Positions 1-11,298 are shown, counted from the stretch's first letter. The stretch: DNA of 64,000 nucleotides from Enterobacter ludwigii (GCA_023023105.1 CP083824.1:1550001-1614000); one strand, 5' to 3'. Notes: a model not told the origin generated them from the sequence alone. Translations and numbers: made by a program.

Positions 1-1076
1 CGGGGCAGTGGAGCAGCGATGTTCCTGCCCTGCGTGAGATCTTAAAGCGTTCCGGTATTCTGGACGGTGGGCCAAAGATTGCACTGCCCGGCGATGATCC
101 GCAAAACGTCGTGGTCAGTCCATCAGCTTCTGTGAAAGAGAAGAAAGCGGTGGTCGTGAGCGACAAACCGGCGGTTTACGATCGCGAACTGGTTGCGGCA
201 GTTAAACAATTCCAGGCCGCTCAGGGGCTGGGGGCCGATGGCGTCATCGGCCAGACGACGCGTGACTGGCTGAACGTATCACCTGCGCAGCGGGCAGGGG
301 TGCTGGCGCTGAATATCCAGCGTTTGCGCTTACTGCCGGGAACGCTCTCTACCGGGATCATGGTTAACATTCCTGCGTATTCGCTGGTCTATTATCAGAA
401 CGGTAGTGAAGTACTGGCGTCGCGCGTGATTGTCGGACGTCCCGATCGTAAAACACCGATGATGAGCAGTGCGCTGAATAACGTGGTGGTTAACCCACCG
501 TGGAACGTACCGCCGACCCTGGCACGCAAAGATATTCTGCCTAAAGTCTGGAACGATCCGGGTTATCTGGAACGTCATGGCTATACGGTCATGCGGGGAT
601 GGAACAGCAAAGAGGCCATCGATCCGTATATGGTCGACTGGTCGACGATCACGGCTTCAAATCTGCCGTTCCGCTTCCAGCAGGCTCCAGGGGCGCATAA
701 CTCGTTGGGACGCTACAAATTCAATATGCCGAGTTCAGAAGCTATCTATCTGCACGATACGCCGAACCACAACCTGTTCCAGAAAGATACTCGCGCCCTG
801 AGTTCTGGCTGTGTGCGCGTGAACAAAGCCTCAGAGCTTGCCAATATGCTGTTGCAGGATGCGGGCTGGAACGATACGCGTATTTCTGACGCCCTGAAAC
901 AGGGGGATACGCGGTACGTTAATATTCGACACAATATTCCGGTCAATCTTTACTATCTGACCGCGTTTGTTGGCGAAGACGGGCGTACTCAGTATCGTAC
1001 AGATATTTACAATTATGATCTCACCGCGCGATCCGGCGCACAAATTTTGCCAAAAGCTGAACAATTAATCAGGTAA
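1..1076 (+). CDS. ldtD: L,D-transpeptidase LdtD (YcbB), 3' part
   Basis: Forms meso-DAP to meso-DAP (3-3) crosslinks in peptidoglycan in the periplasm. The reading frame is open from base 3 with no upstream start, so this is the C-terminal ~357 residues of a protein of about 615 aa. A peptidoglycan-binding repeat ([20 protein letters not shown]) is followed by the YkuD catalytic domain. That domain has the HDTP histidine and the SSGCVRV motif; the catalytic Cys codon is at 810-812. The next genes downstream, mepK and gloC, have the same order as in E. coli. Confidence 0.95.
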   Translation, partial: GQWSSDVPALREILKRSGILDGGPKIALPGDDPQNVVVSPSASVKEKKAVVVSDKPAVYDRELVAAVKQFQAAQGLGADGVIGQTTRDWLNVSPAQRAGVLALNIQRLRLLPGTLSTGIMVNIPAYSLVYYQNGSEVLASRVIVGRPDRKTPMMSSALNNVVVNPPWNVPPTLARKDILPKVWNDPGYLERHGYTVMRGWNSKEAIDPYMVDWSTITASNLPFRFQQAPGAHNSLGRYKFNMPSSEAIYLHDTPNHNLFQKDTRALSSGCVRVNKASELANMLLQDAGWNDTRISDALKQGDTRYVNIRHNIPVNLYYLTAFVGEDGRTQYRTDIYNYDLTARSGAQILPKAEQLIR

Positions 1077-1251
1077 ATGAAGTAGTTCGGGAGAAATGAT
1101 TGTCGTAAGTTATGGTGAATAAGGGGCAATATCGCTGTAAGCCGCGTATTCACTGGGGTTGGGCGCCTTGACGTACCCTGTTTTGCCAGTTAAGGTGCCC
1201 TTCGTGCGCTAAGCATATTACGATAAACATTGACCTGTAGACCTGATTATC

Positions 1252-1803
1252 ATGGACAAATTTGACGCTAATCGCCGCAAACTGCTGGCGTTAGGTGGTG
1301 TTGCGCTCGGCGCAGCGGCCATCTTGCCGACGCCAGCATTTGCCACCCTCTCGACACCTCGTCCGCGAGTTTTAACGCTCAACAATCTCCATACCGGTGA
1401 GTCGTTAAAAGCGGAATTCTTCGATGGCAGAGGCTATATTCAGGATGAATTAGCAAGACTTAACCACTTTTTCCGTGATTACCGCGCGAATAAAATAAAA
1501 GCCATCGATCCAGGACTGTTTGATCAGCTTTTCCGCCTTCAGGGCCTGCTGGGTACCAGCAAGCCGGTGCAGCTTATTTCTGGTTATCGCTCTATTGATA
1601 CCAATAATGAACTGCGTGCCCACAGTCGCGGGGTAGCCAAAAAAAGCTATCACACGAAGGGACAGGCAATGGATTTCCATATTGAGGGCGTTTCGTTAGC
1701 CAATATTCGCAAAGCTGCGTTATCTATGCGCGCAGGTGGTGTAGGATATTACCCCAGCAGCAACTTTGTACATATTGATACCGGTCCGGTTCGGCACTGG
1801 TAA
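1252..1803 (+). CDS. mepK: Murein DD/LD-endopeptidase MepK (YcbK)
   Basis: Periplasmic zinc peptidase of the M15A/DUF882 family that cleaves peptide crosslinks, including 3-3 links, so it is functionally paired with the adjacent ldtD. The 183-aa product begins with a twin-arginine-like leader ([10 protein letters not shown], then a hydrophobic stretch to about residue 31). Zinc ligands expected for the family are visible as His134, Asp141 ([10 protein letters not shown]) and His174 (FVHID). Length matches the E. coli protein (182 aa). The ATG at 1252 is the start that keeps the RR leader intact. Confidence 0.94.
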   Translation: MDKFDANRRKLLALGGVALGAAAILPTPAFATLSTPRPRVLTLNNLHTGESLKAEFFDGRGYIQDELARLNHFFRDYRANKIKAIDPGLFDQLFRLQGLLGTSKPVQLISGYRSIDTNNELRAHSRGVAKKSYHTKGQAMDFHIEGVSLANIRKAALSMRAGGVGYYPSSNFVHIDTGPVRHW

Positions 1804-1823
1804 TAACGAAACACAGGAGCAGT

Positions 1824-2471
1824 ATGAACTATCGTATTATTCCGGTTACGGCGTTCTCCCAGAATTGTTCATTAATCTGGTGTGAACAAACCAAACTGGC
1901 CGCGCTTGTCGATCCCGGCGGCGACGCTGAGAAGATCAAACAGGAAGTTGCAGATAGCGGTGTGACGCTGATGCAGATATTACTGACGCATGGTCACCTT
2001 GACCATGTCGGCGCAGCGGCGGAACTGGCACAGCACTATGGTGTGCCGGTGATCGGTCCGGAAAAAGAAGATGAGTTCTGGCTGCAGGGTTTGCCAGCCC
2101 AAAGTCGCATGTTTGGCCTTGATGAGTGTCAACCTCTGACGCCCGATCGCTGGCTGAACGAGGGAGAGCGCGTTAACGTAGGGAATGTGACTTTACAGGT
2201 GTTGCATTGTCCTGGGCATACGCCAGGCCATATCGTCTTCTTTGATGACCAGTCTCGTCTGCTGATTTCCGGCGATGTGATTTTCAAAGGTGGCGTAGGA
2301 CGCAGCGATTTTCCGCGTGGTGACCATGGGCAACTGATTCAGTCGATTAAACAAAAGTTATTGCCGCTGGGTGATGACGTTACGTTTATCCCTGGACACG
2401 GTCCGATGTCAACGCTGGGCTATGAACGACTCCATAACCCGTTCCTTCAGGATGAAATGCCTGTCTGGTAA
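1824..2471 (+). CDS. gloC: Glyoxalase II-type hydrolase GloC (YcbL)
   Basis: Cytoplasmic metallo-beta-lactamase-fold thioesterase of 215 aa that hydrolyses S-D-lactoylglutathione in methylglyoxal detoxification. The metal-binding signature THGHLDH is at residues 55-61, followed by further ligands in [14 protein letters not shown] and IPGHGP. It is the short single-domain form without the C-terminal glutathione-binding domain of GloB. It starts 20 bases after mepK with AGGAGCAGT just before the ATG, so it is probably co-transcribed with mepK. Confidence 0.92.
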   Translation: MNYRIIPVTAFSQNCSLIWCEQTKLAALVDPGGDAEKIKQEVADSGVTLMQILLTHGHLDHVGAAAELAQHYGVPVIGPEKEDEFWLQGLPAQSRMFGLDECQPLTPDRWLNEGERVNVGNVTLQVLHCPGHTPGHIVFFDDQSRLLISGDVIFKGGVGRSDFPRGDHGQLIQSIKQKLLPLGDDVTFIPGHGPMSTLGYERLHNPFLQDEMPVW

Positions 2472-2478
2472 CCAGAAT

Positions 2479-2508
2479 AAAAAAAGCCTGCATAACGCAG
2501 GCTTTTTT
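2479..2508. terminator. Bidirectional terminator between gloC and aspC
   Basis: Stem GCCTGC/GCAGGC (2486-2491 and 2497-2502) with a 5-base loop, flanked by seven A on the left and six T on the right. It can therefore stop both gloC and the convergent aspC. Confidence 0.85.
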
Positions 2509-2519
2509 ATGGGCGCAAA

Positions 2520-3710
2520 TTACAGTACGGCGACAATCGCTTCGCACAGTGGCGCCATGTTGTCAGGCGTCATGCCTGCAACGTTCACGCGGCCAGACGC
2601 CACGGCGTACACGCCAAACTCTTCACGCAGACGCAGAACCTGCTCTTTGGTCAGGCCGCTGAACGAGAACATGCCGTTCTGTTTGATGATAAAGCTGAAG
2701 TCGCGGTCCGCGCCTTTCTCAGCCAGGGTGTTCACAAACAGCAGGCGCATGCGCTGAATACGCTGACGCATGTCATTCAGTTCTTGTTCCCAGATGGCGC
2801 GCAGCGCATCGTTGCTCAGGATAGTGGCAACAACAGACGCACCGTGTGCTGGTGGGTTAGAGTAGTTCGCGCGAATAACCGATTTCATCTGGCTGAACGC
2901 ACGATCGACGGTCTCGTCGTTTGCCGCGACCAGCGTACAAGCACCCACACGCTCATTGTACAGACCGAAGTTCTTGGAATAAGAGCTTGCGACAATCAGC
3001 TCCTGATGCACGGCTGCGAACGCGCGCAGGCCTTCTGCATCTTCTTCCAGACCACGGGCGAAGCCCTGGTAGGCAAAGTCAAACAGCGGTAGCCAGCCTT
3101 TTTCAACGGACAGCTTCGCCAGGTGTTCCCACTGCTCAAGCGTCGGATCGATACCGGTTGGGTTATGGCAGCAACCGTGGAACAGCACCACGTCACCTGC
3201 CTGTGCTTCGCTCAGGCTCGCCAGCAGACCGTCAAAGTCGAGAGAGTGGTTTGCTGCGTCGTAGTAAGCGTATTCACGCACTTCCAGACCCGCAGAGTTA
3301 AAGACGCTCTTGTGGTTCGGCCAGCTTGGGTTGCTTACCCAGACACGCTTAACAGAGGTGTTTTTCGCAAGGAAATCCGCCGCCACGCGCAGCGCACCGG
3401 TACCGCCAGGGGTCTGTGCTGTACGGGCACGTTTGTCACTCACAATTGCGCTACCTTTACCGAACAGCAGCTCCTGGGTGCAGCGACCAAATTCAGGGAT
3501 ACCATCAATACCGAGGTAGTTTTTGGTGGTTTCGTTTTCCAGCAGATACTGCTCAGCTTTCTTAACGCTGGTCAGTACCGGAGTTTTGCCGGTTTCATCT
3601 TTATATACACCAATACCCAGGTTGATTTTGCCAGGGCGGTCGTCGGCACGAAACAGATCGGCCAGGCCCAGAATAGGGTCGGCAGGAGCGGCGGTAATGT
3701 TCTCAAACAT
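2520..3710 (-). CDS. aspC: Aspartate aminotransferase
   Basis: PLP-dependent class I aminotransferase that interconverts aspartate plus 2-oxoglutarate with oxaloacetate plus glutamate in the cytoplasm. The 396-aa product has the same length as E. coli AspC. The PLP-binding lysine is Lys246 in [15 protein letters not shown], and the substrate-binding NPTG motif ([10 protein letters not shown]) is intact. It lies between gloC and ompF as in E. coli. It also acts on aromatic amino acids in E. coli, a property inferred here by orthology. Confidence 0.97.
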   Translation of the reverse strand: MFENITAAPADPILGLADLFRADDRPGKINLGIGVYKDETGKTPVLTSVKKAEQYLLENETTKNYLGIDGIPEFGRCTQELLFGKGSAIVSDKRARTAQTPGGTGALRVAADFLAKNTSVKRVWVSNPSWPNHKSVFNSAGLEVREYAYYDAANHSLDFDGLLASLSEAQAGDVVLFHGCCHNPTGIDPTLEQWEHLAKLSVEKGWLPLFDFAYQGFARGLEEDAEGLRAFAAVHQELIVASSYSKNFGLYNERVGACTLVAANDETVDRAFSQMKSVIRANYSNPPAHGASVVATILSNDALRAIWEQELNDMRQRIQRMRLLFVNTLAEKGADRDFSFIIKQNGMFSFSGLTKEQVLRLREEFGVYAVASGRVNVAGMTPDNMAPLCEAIVAVL

Positions 3711-3837
3711 GACGAAGTTCCATTGTGATTACAGAAGTGAAATCCGCTATCAGGTTAACGGTAGATTTACAAAATGCCAACCGTTTGCGACGAAAAGCGT
3801 GCGGCTTTTCAAAAGTCGCCATTATTTTCTGTCAGGC

Positions 3838-3864
3838 ATAAAAAAACAGGGCCGAAGCCCTGTT
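3838..3864 (-). terminator. ompF terminator
   Basis: Stem AACAGGGC/GCCCTGTT (3845-3852 and 3857-3864) with a CGAA tetraloop as read on the plus strand. On the minus strand the stem is followed by a run of T, directly downstream of the ompF stop. Confidence 0.85.
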
Positions 3865-3894
3865 CATTAAGCATATAACAAAGTGGTGTACTGA

Positions 3895-5055
3895 TTAGAA
3901 CTGGTAAACGATACCAACTGCTGCCTGATCGTCTGTTGCCAGTTTGGCAGATTCAGAGTAATCGTTGTCGTTCAGCAGGTTGAATTTGTACGCAGCGTAC
4001 ACGTTCATGTTCTTGTTGAAGTAGTACCAGGTACCGAGTTCGATGTATTTCACCAGGTCAGCATCGCCACCGTTGAAGGTTCCACGTGCTTTCAGGTCCT
4101 TACCTTTAGACTGGACGTAGCCCAGGGATGGACGCAGACCGAAGTCGAATTGGTACTGAACAACAGCTTCGATGTTCTGGGTTTTGTTAGCGAAGTTGTT
4201 ATCAGCTTCACGAGTCATGTTAGTGGTTTCAGCATACTGAACTGCTGCGTAGATGTTGTTCGCATCGTATTTCGCTGCAGTAGACCATGCTTCTGCACGA
4301 TCGCCGCCGGCGCTTGCCCAATCAGCGGAGTTGCCAGCAGCAACCTGCTCGTTGGTGCGGTCAGCAGTTTCATAACCCGCTGCCAGTGCGAAGCCTTCGC
4401 CCAGTTCGTACTGAACAGAGGAGCTGAAGCCATCACCGTTACCTTTAGCGCCGTTACCACCACGACCCACGTTGATCAACTGACCATCGGCGGTGTAAGT
4501 TGCAGCGACAGCGTTGCTGCGCTCGTTTTTACCCTGATACTGAAGGGCGAAGCTCAGGCCATCAACCAGACCGAAGAAGTTCTTGTTACGGTAGGTCAGC
4601 AGGCCAGAAGCACGACCGTTCATGAAGTTATCAGTCGCAACCCAAGAGTCGCCACCCCATTCAACCAGCATATCGGTATATGCTGCCGCGTCATAGATAG
4701 CGCCATAGTTACGGCCGTAGTCCAGAGAGCCCGCGTCACCGAAGTTCAGACCAGCAAATGCCAGACGGGTTTTAGTACCCTGAGAACCTTCTGCGTTGGA
4801 CGCGTCCATGTTGTATTCCCACTGACCGTAACCAGTGATCTGATCGTTGATCTGGGTTTCACCTTTGAAGCCGATACGGGCGTAGGTGGTATCTTCGTTG
4901 CTGGTGTCACCGTTGGTGGTCCAGATGTGTTCACCTACAGCTTTACCGTAGAAGTCCAGCTTGTTAGCGTTTTTGTTGTAGATTTCTGCAGCGTTAGCTG
5001 CACCAGCTACCAGCAGAGCAGGGATAACCACTGCCAGAATATTGCGCTTCATCAT
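3895..5055 (-). CDS. ompF: General porin OmpF (OmpK35/OmpE35 type)
   Basis: Trimeric 16-strand outer-membrane beta-barrel for diffusion of small hydrophilic solutes and many beta-lactams. The 386-aa precursor has a 22-residue signal peptide ending AANA before AEIYN, and the C-terminal barrel signature ends GIVYQF with the terminal Phe needed for assembly. The loop-3 constriction reads VEWGGD instead of the PEFGGD of E. coli OmpF, which is the form known from Klebsiella OmpK35. The gene order aspC-ompF-asnS is conserved. Two ATGs are in tandem at the start (MMKRN), as in E. coli. Confidence 0.95.
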   Translation of the reverse strand: MMKRNILAVVIPALLVAGAANAAEIYNKNANKLDFYGKAVGEHIWTTNGDTSNEDTTYARIGFKGETQINDQITGYGQWEYNMDASNAEGSQGTKTRLAFAGLNFGDAGSLDYGRNYGAIYDAAAYTDMLVEWGGDSWVATDNFMNGRASGLLTYRNKNFFGLVDGLSFALQYQGKNERSNAVAATYTADGQLINVGRGGNGAKGNGDGFSSSVQYELGEGFALAAGYETADRTNEQVAAGNSADWASAGGDRAEAWSTAAKYDANNIYAAVQYAETTNMTREADNNFANKTQNIEAVVQYQFDFGLRPSLGYVQSKGKDLKARGTFNGGDADLVKYIELGTWYYFNKNMNVYAAYKFNLLNDNDYSESAKLATDDQAAVGIVYQF

Positions 5056-5130
5056 TATTTATTACCCTCATTGGTTTTTTTATGACACTCGCCACTGCCG
5101 TCAATAAATTCTGTCAATAAATATTTCCGG
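5056..5130 (-). promoter_or_regulatory. ompF leader with MicF target region
   Basis: Read on the minus strand, the leader ends ...CAATGAGGGTAATAAATA just before the ompF ATG and carries TTTATTGACGGCAGTGGC about 60 bases upstream. Both parts closely match the E. coli ompF 5' UTR, where the antisense RNA MicF pairs with the ribosome-binding region. That MicF acts here is inferred from this conservation; micF itself is not in the window. Confidence 0.7.
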
Positions 5131-5206
5131 AACTATTGATGAGAGTTTGGTGTCTTTATGTATCTGACAGGCATCTTTCCATTCACCGAAGCGTTTCGCT
5201 AGCCTG

Positions 5207-5266
5207 AAAGTGCTACAATTCTCAAGATTAAGTAACCGAAAGAAAATATGTGTAACTAAATATGTA
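5207..5266 (-). promoter_or_regulatory. Three tandem OmpR boxes upstream of ompF
   Basis: Minus-strand sequence contains three 20-bp units that align with the E. coli F1-F2-F3 boxes: F3 5207-5226 (ends TTGTAGCACTTT), F2 5227-5246 (TTTTCTTTCGGTTACTTAAT), F1 5247-5266 (contains GTTACACATA). The spacing matches E. coli. OmpR-phosphate is expected to activate at low osmolarity and repress at high osmolarity. Confidence 0.75.
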
Positions 5267-5612
5267 TTTTTCGGAACTTTGTGAACCATCTCAAACTTCA
5301 GAACTCCCTGGCGAATTAAGCGGCAGTGTTTATCCTATATATATGAATTCCTTATGATTAATTTGGATAAAGGCAATTCATATAAACAGAGGCTAAACGA
5401 CTTGTTTTTTCTTATGATGCAAAAAAGACATCCGGATGGCTAAAAAAATGGTTGAAATTTGTGCTATTGCTTGAGGATGTAATAATCGCAATAAGAATGG
5501 AGTTTGTTTTTTGTGGCTGGATATTTCACGGAAACAATACGTAACAGGTAGCGGTTGTGACGGGGTGATGGTTTAAAAATGCTGACTTTACGCTGACGTA
5601 AACTGACAATGC
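5267..5612. other. AT-rich intergenic stretch between ompF and asnS
   Basis: About 350 bases without a credible gene. It holds a large imperfect inverted repeat: TATATGAATT (5340-5349) pairs with AATTCATATA (5375-5384), and an outer GTTTAT/ATAAAC pair (5328-5333, 5382-5387) partly overlaps the right arm. The composition suits curved, protein-binding DNA, and IHF sites lie upstream of ompF in E. coli, but no exact site was established here. Confidence 0.5.
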
Positions 5613-5650
5613 AGAATAAAATAATGGCCAGCATTCGCTGGCCATTTTAG
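5613..5650 (-). terminator. asnS terminator
   Basis: Stem AATGGCCAGC/GCTGGCCATT (5623-5632 and 5637-5646). Read on the minus strand it is followed by ATTTTATT, just downstream of the asnS stop. Confidence 0.8.
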
Positions 5651-5661
5651 TCTTTTATCGA

Positions 5662-7062
5662 TTAGAAGCTGGCGTTACGTGGAGTACGTGGGAAAGGAAT
5701 CACGTCACGTACGTTCTGAACACCGGTCACGTAGGCAATCAGACGCTCGAAGCCCAGACCAAAACCAGCGTGCGGTACGGTACCGTAACGACGCAGATCG
5801 CGGTACCAGCTGTAGTCAGCCGGATTGAGACCCATCTCTTCCATGCGTGCGTCAAGTACGTCGAGACGCTCTTCACGCTGAGAACCGCCGATGATTTCAC
5901 CAATGCCCGGCGCCAGTACGTCCATCGCTGCAACGGTTTTACCGTCTTCGTTAAGGCGCATATAGAAGGCCTTAATGTCTTTCGGGTAGTTTTTCACGAC
6001 AACCGGTGCTTTGAAATGTTTCTCGGCCAGATAGCGTTCATGCTCAGACGCCAGGTCAACGCCCCAGTAAACCGGGTTCTCGAACTTCTCGCCGCATTTC
6101 TCAAGGATTGCTACCGCGTCGGTGTAATCCACCTGTGCAAAGTCAGCGGAAACGAAACGCTCCAGACGCGCTACAGCATCGCTGTCTACGCGCTCGGCGA
6201 AGAATTTCATGTCGTCAGGACGCTCTTCCAGCACCGCTTTGAAGACATACTTCAGCATCGCTTCCGCCAGGCCGGCAACATCGTCCAGGTTGGCGAACGC
6301 CACTTCAGGCTCCAGCATCCAGAATTCTGCCAGGTGACGGCTGGTGTTGGAGTTTTCGGCGCGGAAGGTTGGGCCAAAGGTGTAGATTTTAGACAGCGCG
6401 CAGGCGTAGGTTTCGCCGTTGAGCTGACCGGATACGGTCAGGAAAGCCTCTTTGCCGAAGAAGTCTTTGTCATAGTCCACTTTACCTTCTGGCGTACGCG
6501 GCAGGTTTTCCATGTCCAGCGTCGAAACACGGAACATTTCACCTGCACCTTCTGTGTCAGAAGCAGTAATCAGCGGGGTAGACACCCAGAAATAACCCTG
6601 CTCATCGAAGAAACGATGCAGCGCCTGCGCCAGCGTATGACGCACACGCGCCACTGCACCAATCAGGTTGGTACGTGGGCGCAGGTGAGCGACTTCGCGC
6701 AGATACTCAATGCTGTGACGTTTAGCCGCCATCGGATAGGTATCCGGATCTTCAACCCAGCCGGTGACTTCAATGGCAGAAGCCTGAATTTCGAAACTCT
6801 GGCCCTGGCCCGGTGATGCCACAACCACGCCGGTAACGATAACGGAACAACCCGTCGTCAGATGCAGAACGTCATCATTGTAATTGGGCAGAGAATTATT
6901 AATGACGGCCTGTACAGGATCAAAGCAGGAACCGTCATAGACGGCAAGGAAGGAGATGCCAGCTTTAGAATCTCGGCGGGTACGCACCCATCCGCGCACG
7001 GTGACTTCCTGGTCAACGGCGACACGGCCCTGGAGTACGTCGGCTACAGGCACAACGCTCAT
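5662..7062 (-). CDS. asnS: Asparaginyl-tRNA synthetase
   Basis: Class IIb aminoacyl-tRNA synthetase that charges tRNA-Asn in the cytoplasm. An N-terminal OB-fold anticodon-binding domain ([19 protein letters not shown]) is followed by the class II catalytic core: motif 2 around [19 protein letters not shown] and motif 3 GFGLGFERL near the C-terminus. The start is placed at [11 protein letters not shown], giving 466 aa as in E. coli. An in-frame upstream ATG would add 15 residues with no counterpart in that family. Confidence 0.97.
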   Translation of the reverse strand: MSVVPVADVLQGRVAVDQEVTVRGWVRTRRDSKAGISFLAVYDGSCFDPVQAVINNSLPNYNDDVLHLTTGCSVIVTGVVVASPGQGQSFEIQASAIEVTGWVEDPDTYPMAAKRHSIEYLREVAHLRPRTNLIGAVARVRHTLAQALHRFFDEQGYFWVSTPLITASDTEGAGEMFRVSTLDMENLPRTPEGKVDYDKDFFGKEAFLTVSGQLNGETYACALSKIYTFGPTFRAENSNTSRHLAEFWMLEPEVAFANLDDVAGLAEAMLKYVFKAVLEERPDDMKFFAERVDSDAVARLERFVSADFAQVDYTDAVAILEKCGEKFENPVYWGVDLASEHERYLAEKHFKAPVVVKNYPKDIKAFYMRLNEDGKTVAAMDVLAPGIGEIIGGSQREERLDVLDARMEEMGLNPADYSWYRDLRRYGTVPHAGFGLGFERLIAYVTGVQNVRDVIPFPRTPRNASF

Positions 7063-7189
7063 AATATTCTCTCTGTTAATAGTCGGAAAAAATAGACACT
7101 TGTCCACCCTTATGGGGGGATATCTATGTTACCTGCCATCTGCCATCAGACAAGTAAATTTCGCAGTCAAAAGGGAAGAATTGAGAAAT

Positions 7190-7221
7190 AAATAAGAAGT
7201 CGGGAGCCATGAAGGCTCCCG
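7190..7221 (-). terminator. pncB terminator
   Basis: Stem CGGGAGCC/GGCTCCCG (7201-7208 and 7214-7221) with a 5-base loop, followed on the minus strand by CTTCTTATTTATTT. It sits 7 bases beyond the pncB stop codon. Confidence 0.75.
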
Positions 7222-7228
7222 TAAGCGT

Positions 7229-8431
7229 TTAGCTGGCTTTTTTAATCTGCGGGAGATCGAACGCTTTGCGCAATGCGCGGACAAACGCTTTGTCATGGCA
7301 GATGGTTTTACCCGGGCTATCGGAGAGCTTCGCCACCGGCTTGCCGTTACATTCCACCAATTTTATGACGATGTTCAGTGGTTTCACCTGAGGGATGTCA
7401 CAGGTCAAACGGGTACCAATCCCGAAGCTCAGGTTAACCCGGGTGTTGAACTGGCGATAGAGCTCAACCGCTTTCGGCAGGTCAAGATTATCGGAGAAGA
7501 CCAGAACCTTGCTCATTGGATCAATACCCAGCTTTTCATAGTGGGCAATGGCTTTCTCACCCCATTCAACCGGATCACCGGAATCATGGCGTAACCCCTG
7601 GTAACGCTCAGCGAACTCGGGACCAAAATCGCGCAGGAAGGCATCCATCGTAATACAGTCGGTGAGGGCGATCCCCAGTTGATTTGGGTACTCCTCTAGC
7701 CATGCGGCCAGCGCCGCGCGCTGGCTGTTCGCCAGGTCTGGGCTTATCTGCTGATGCGCCTGGAACCATTCATGTGCCTGGGTGCCCATAGGCGTGAGAT
7801 TAAGGCGACGGGCCAGATCGTAGTTGCTGGTGCCCACAAACCACGGTTCCTGCTGCAGACGCTTAACGATGGCCTCCTGAACGTCGCGAGAGAAACGGCG
7901 ACGGGTGCCAAAGTCCATCAGGCGGAAGCGGGACATATCCAGCCCTTCCGTCAGCGTGGTGAAGCCCGCGAGCTTGGTTTCCAGCGCTGCGACCGCCTGT
8001 TCAACACCGGTTTCCGGCGAGCGATTGCGGTGGGCCAGTTCACTGATCACCGCCAGAAGCGGCACTTCCCACATGATCACTTCACGCCACGGGCCTTCGA
8101 GACGAATATCCAGCTTACCATTATCGTTAAGTACAGTGACCTGCTCTGGCTTATAGCGGAAGTCGCGCAGCCAGTTCAGGTAGTCAGCTTTGAAGAAAGG
8201 CAGGCCTGAAAGCCACTGATATTCATCGTCCTGCAACGTCAGATGCTGCATAGCATCGACCTGTTCACGAATAGCGTCTGCGTAGATACCGAGCAAGTCG
8301 TCGCCACGGCAGCGGAATTCGGCCGCGACATGAACGTCATAGTAATGGTGGAAAACGGCTTGCTGCATATGCAGTTTATACGCGTCAGTATCCAGCAACG
8401 TATGCAGAACAGGAGAAACGAATTGAGTCAT
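7229..8431 (-). CDS. pncB: Nicotinate phosphoribosyltransferase
   Basis: Makes nicotinate mononucleotide from nicotinate and PRPP with ATP hydrolysis, the entry step of NAD salvage. The 400-aa product has the residue expected to be phosphorylated, His220 in GTQAHEW, and the phosphate-binding [15 protein letters not shown] segment. The start at 8431 ([10 protein letters not shown]) matches the family length; an upstream in-frame ATG would add 16 residues of unrelated composition. The neighbours asnS and pepN are the same as in E. coli. Confidence 0.96.
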   Translation of the reverse strand: MTQFVSPVLHTLLDTDAYKLHMQQAVFHHYYDVHVAAEFRCRGDDLLGIYADAIREQVDAMQHLTLQDDEYQWLSGLPFFKADYLNWLRDFRYKPEQVTVLNDNGKLDIRLEGPWREVIMWEVPLLAVISELAHRNRSPETGVEQAVAALETKLAGFTTLTEGLDMSRFRLMDFGTRRRFSRDVQEAIVKRLQQEPWFVGTSNYDLARRLNLTPMGTQAHEWFQAHQQISPDLANSQRAALAAWLEEYPNQLGIALTDCITMDAFLRDFGPEFAERYQGLRHDSGDPVEWGEKAIAHYEKLGIDPMSKVLVFSDNLDLPKAVELYRQFNTRVNLSFGIGTRLTCDIPQVKPLNIVIKLVECNGKPVAKLSDSPGKTICHDKAFVRALRKAFDLPQIKKAS

Positions 8432-8685
8432 AGGTGCGCAGTAGCATCCTCTCACAGGAGCGTTTAGTACAATAAACAACTCCGGAGTATACCTTGTTTA
8501 GTGATTTATTGAACCCCGATCACAACATAAGCGCGTTTTATGGTCGAGGGCATTTTGTGCCCCGTGTTATATAAATGTAGCAAAAAAGGGTTTTGTACCT
8601 GAAAAGATGAACATTCTGCGTAGCGCGTTTTACACAACAGGAATATATTGAAACGTTACTCGACAAACGATGCATAAGGTTTTCT

Positions 8686-11298
8686 ATGACACAACAGCCA
8701 CAAGCCAAATACCGCCACGACTACCGTGCGCCGGAATACCTGATTAGCGATATCGATCTGACTTTTGACCTGGATGCCACTAAAACCGTTGTGACGGCGG
8801 TAAGCCAGGTGACGCGCCACAGTGCGACTGCCGTGCCACTGCGTCTTGATGGTGAAGACCTGACGCTGGTCTCCCTGCATATTAATGATGAAGCCTGGTC
8901 TGACTATAAAGAAGAAAACAACCAGCTGGTGATCGACAACCTGCCGGAACACTTTACGCTGCGCATCGTGAATGAAATCAGCCCTGCCGCCAACACGGCG
9001 CTGGAAGGACTTTACCAGTCTGGTGTGGCGCTGTGCACTCAGTGTGAAGCGGAAGGTTTCCGTCACATCACCTGGTATCTCGATCGCCCGGATGTGCTGG
9101 CACGCTTCACAACGAAAATTATCGCCGATAAAACGCTCTACCCATTCCTGCTCTCCAACGGTAACCGTGTGGGCGAAGGCGAACTGGAGAACGGCCGTCA
9201 CTGGGTGCAATGGCAGGATCCGTTCCCGAAACCATGCTATCTGTTTGCGCTGGTGGCGGGTGATTTCGACGTGTTGCGTGATACCTTTAAAACACGCTCC
9301 GGCCGCGAAGTGGCACTAGAGCTGTTTGTTGACCGTGGCAACCTGGACCGTGCACCGTGGGCGATGACGTCGCTTATCAACTCCATGAAGTGGGACGAAG
9401 AGCGCTTTGGTCTCGAATATGATCTCGACATCTATATGATCGTGGCTGTCGATTTCTTCAACATGGGCGCGATGGAGAATAAGGGTCTTAACATCTTTAA
9501 CTCCAAATACGTGCTGGCGCGCACCGATACCGCTACCGATAAAGATTATCTCGATATTGAACGCGTTATCGGTCACGAATATTTCCACAACTGGACGGGT
9601 AACCGCGTCACCTGCCGCGACTGGTTCCAGTTGAGTCTGAAAGAGGGACTGACCGTCTTCCGTGACCAGGAGTTAAGCTCCGATCTGGGTTCTCGTGCGG
9701 TTAACCGCATCAACAACGTGCGTACGATGCGCGGCCTGCAGTTTGCGGAAGATGCCAGCCCAATGGCGCACCCGATCCGCCCGGATAAAGTCATTGAGAT
9801 GAACAACTTCTACACCCTGACGGTGTATGAAAAAGGTTCTGAAATTATCCGCATGATCCACACTCTGCTGGGTGAAGAGAACTTCCAGAAAGGCATGCAG
9901 CTCTACTTCGAGCGTCATGACGGCAGCGCGGCCACTTGCGACGATTTTGTGCAGGCGATGGAAGATGCTTCCAATGTGGATCTCTCTCACTTCCGCCTCT
10001 GGTACAGCCAGGCCGGTACGCCGATTGTCACCGTCAAAGACGATTACAACCCGGAAACCGAGCAGTACACCCTGACCATCAGCCAGCGCACGCCGCCGAC
10101 AGCGGAGCAGGAAGAGAAACATCCGCTTCACATTCCGTTCAGCATTGAACTGTATGATAACGAAGGCAAAGTCATTCCTCTCCAGAAGGGCGGCCACCCG
10201 GTACACCACGTGCTGAATGTGACCCAGGCAGAGCAGACCTTCATCTTCGACAACGTTTACTTCCAGCCGGTCCCTGCGCTGCTGTGTGAGTTCTCTGCAC
10301 CAGTGAAACTGGAGTATAAATGGAGCGATCAGCAGTTGACGTTCCTGATGCGTCACGCGCGCAACGACTTCTCCCGTTGGGATGCCGCGCAAAGTCTGCT
10401 GGCGACCTACATTAAGCTCAACGTAAACCGTCATCAGCAGGGCCAGCCGCTGTCGCTGCCTGCCCATGTGGCTGACGCGTTCCGCGCGGTCCTGCTGGAT
10501 GAGAAGATTGACCCGGCGCTGGCGGCTGAAATTCTGACCCTGCCGTCAGTGACTGAAATCGCCGAGTTGTTTGACATCATCGACCCAATTGCCATCGTCG
10601 CGGTGCGTGAAGCGTTGACCCGTACGCTGGCTGCAGAACTGGCCGATGAGTTCCTGGCGATTTATAACGCCAATAAACTTGATACTTATCGCGTAGAGCA
10701 CGCGGACATCGGTAAGCGTTCTCTGCGTAATACCTGCCTGCGCTATCTGGCGTTTGGTGAGGCTGAGTTGGCGAACACGCTGGTAAGCAAGCAGTATCAT
10801 GAAGCGGATAACATGACTGACGCGCTGGCTGCCCTGGCTGCAAGCGTCGCCGCCGAACTGCCGTGCCGTGATGCGCTGATGCAGGAGTATGACGACAAGT
10901 GGCATCAGGATGGCCTGGTGATGGACAAATGGTTCATCCTGCAGGCGACCAGCCCGGCGCAAGACGCGCTCAGCAAAGTACGCAGCCTGCTGAAGCACCG
11001 TTCGTTTACCATGAGCAACCCGAACCGCGTACGTTCCCTGATTGGCGCGTTTGCCAGCAGCAACCCGGCCGCGTTCCACGCCGAAGACGGCAGCGGTTAT
11101 GAGTTCATGGTTGAAATGCTGACCGAGCTGAACAGCCGTAACCCGCAGGTGGCATCACGTCTGATCGAGCCGCTTATCCGTCTGAAGCGCTACGATGCTA
11201 AGCGCCAGGCGAAAATGCGTGCCGCGCTTGAGCAGCTGAAAGGACTGGAAAACCTGTCTGGCGATCTGTACGAGAAGATTGCTAAAGCGTTAGCGTAA
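8686..11298 (+). CDS. pepN: Aminopeptidase N
   Basis: Broad-specificity M1-family zinc aminopeptidase of 870 aa, the same length as in E. coli, which trims N-terminal residues from cytoplasmic peptides. The substrate-binding GAMEN motif is near residue 261. The zinc motif HEYFHNWTGNRVTCRDWF begins near residue 297, with the third ligand Glu in LKEGLTVF. The C-terminal alpha-helical domain is complete. It is divergent from pncB and followed by a hairpin repeat. Confidence 0.97.
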   Translation: MTQQPQAKYRHDYRAPEYLISDIDLTFDLDATKTVVTAVSQVTRHSATAVPLRLDGEDLTLVSLHINDEAWSDYKEENNQLVIDNLPEHFTLRIVNEISPAANTALEGLYQSGVALCTQCEAEGFRHITWYLDRPDVLARFTTKIIADKTLYPFLLSNGNRVGEGELENGRHWVQWQDPFPKPCYLFALVAGDFDVLRDTFKTRSGREVALELFVDRGNLDRAPWAMTSLINSMKWDEERFGLEYDLDIYMIVAVDFFNMGAMENKGLNIFNSKYVLARTDTATDKDYLDIERVIGHEYFHNWTGNRVTCRDWFQLSLKEGLTVFRDQELSSDLGSRAVNRINNVRTMRGLQFAEDASPMAHPIRPDKVIEMNNFYTLTVYEKGSEIIRMIHTLLGEENFQKGMQLYFERHDGSAATCDDFVQAMEDASNVDLSHFRLWYSQAGTPIVTVKDDYNPETEQYTLTISQRTPPTAEQEEKHPLHIPFSIELYDNEGKVIPLQKGGHPVHHVLNVTQAEQTFIFDNVYFQPVPALLCEFSAPVKLEYKWSDQQLTFLMRHARNDFSRWDAAQSLLATYIKLNVNRHQQGQPLSLPAHVADAFRAVLLDEKIDPALAAEILTLPSVTEIAELFDIIDPIAIVAVREALTRTLAAELADEFLAIYNANKLDTYRVEHADIGKRSLRNTCLRYLAFGEAELANTLVSKQYHEADNMTDALAALAASVAAELPCRDALMQEYDDKWHQDGLVMDKWFILQATSPAQDALSKVRSLLKHRSFTMSNPNRVRSLIGAFASSNPAAFHAEDGSGYEFMVEMLTELNSRNPQVASRLIEPLIRLKRYDAKRQAKMRAALEQLKGLENLSGDLYEKIAKALA

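Noticed and set aside
4150..5085. 311-codon open frame antisense to ompF
   Set aside because: Composition follows the porin gene in reverse, and it covers the whole ompF coding region and its ribosome-binding site.
5770..6816. 348-codon open frame on the plus strand across asnS
   Set aside because: It is antisense to the highly conserved asnS, has no recognisable domain and reflects codon bias of the real gene.
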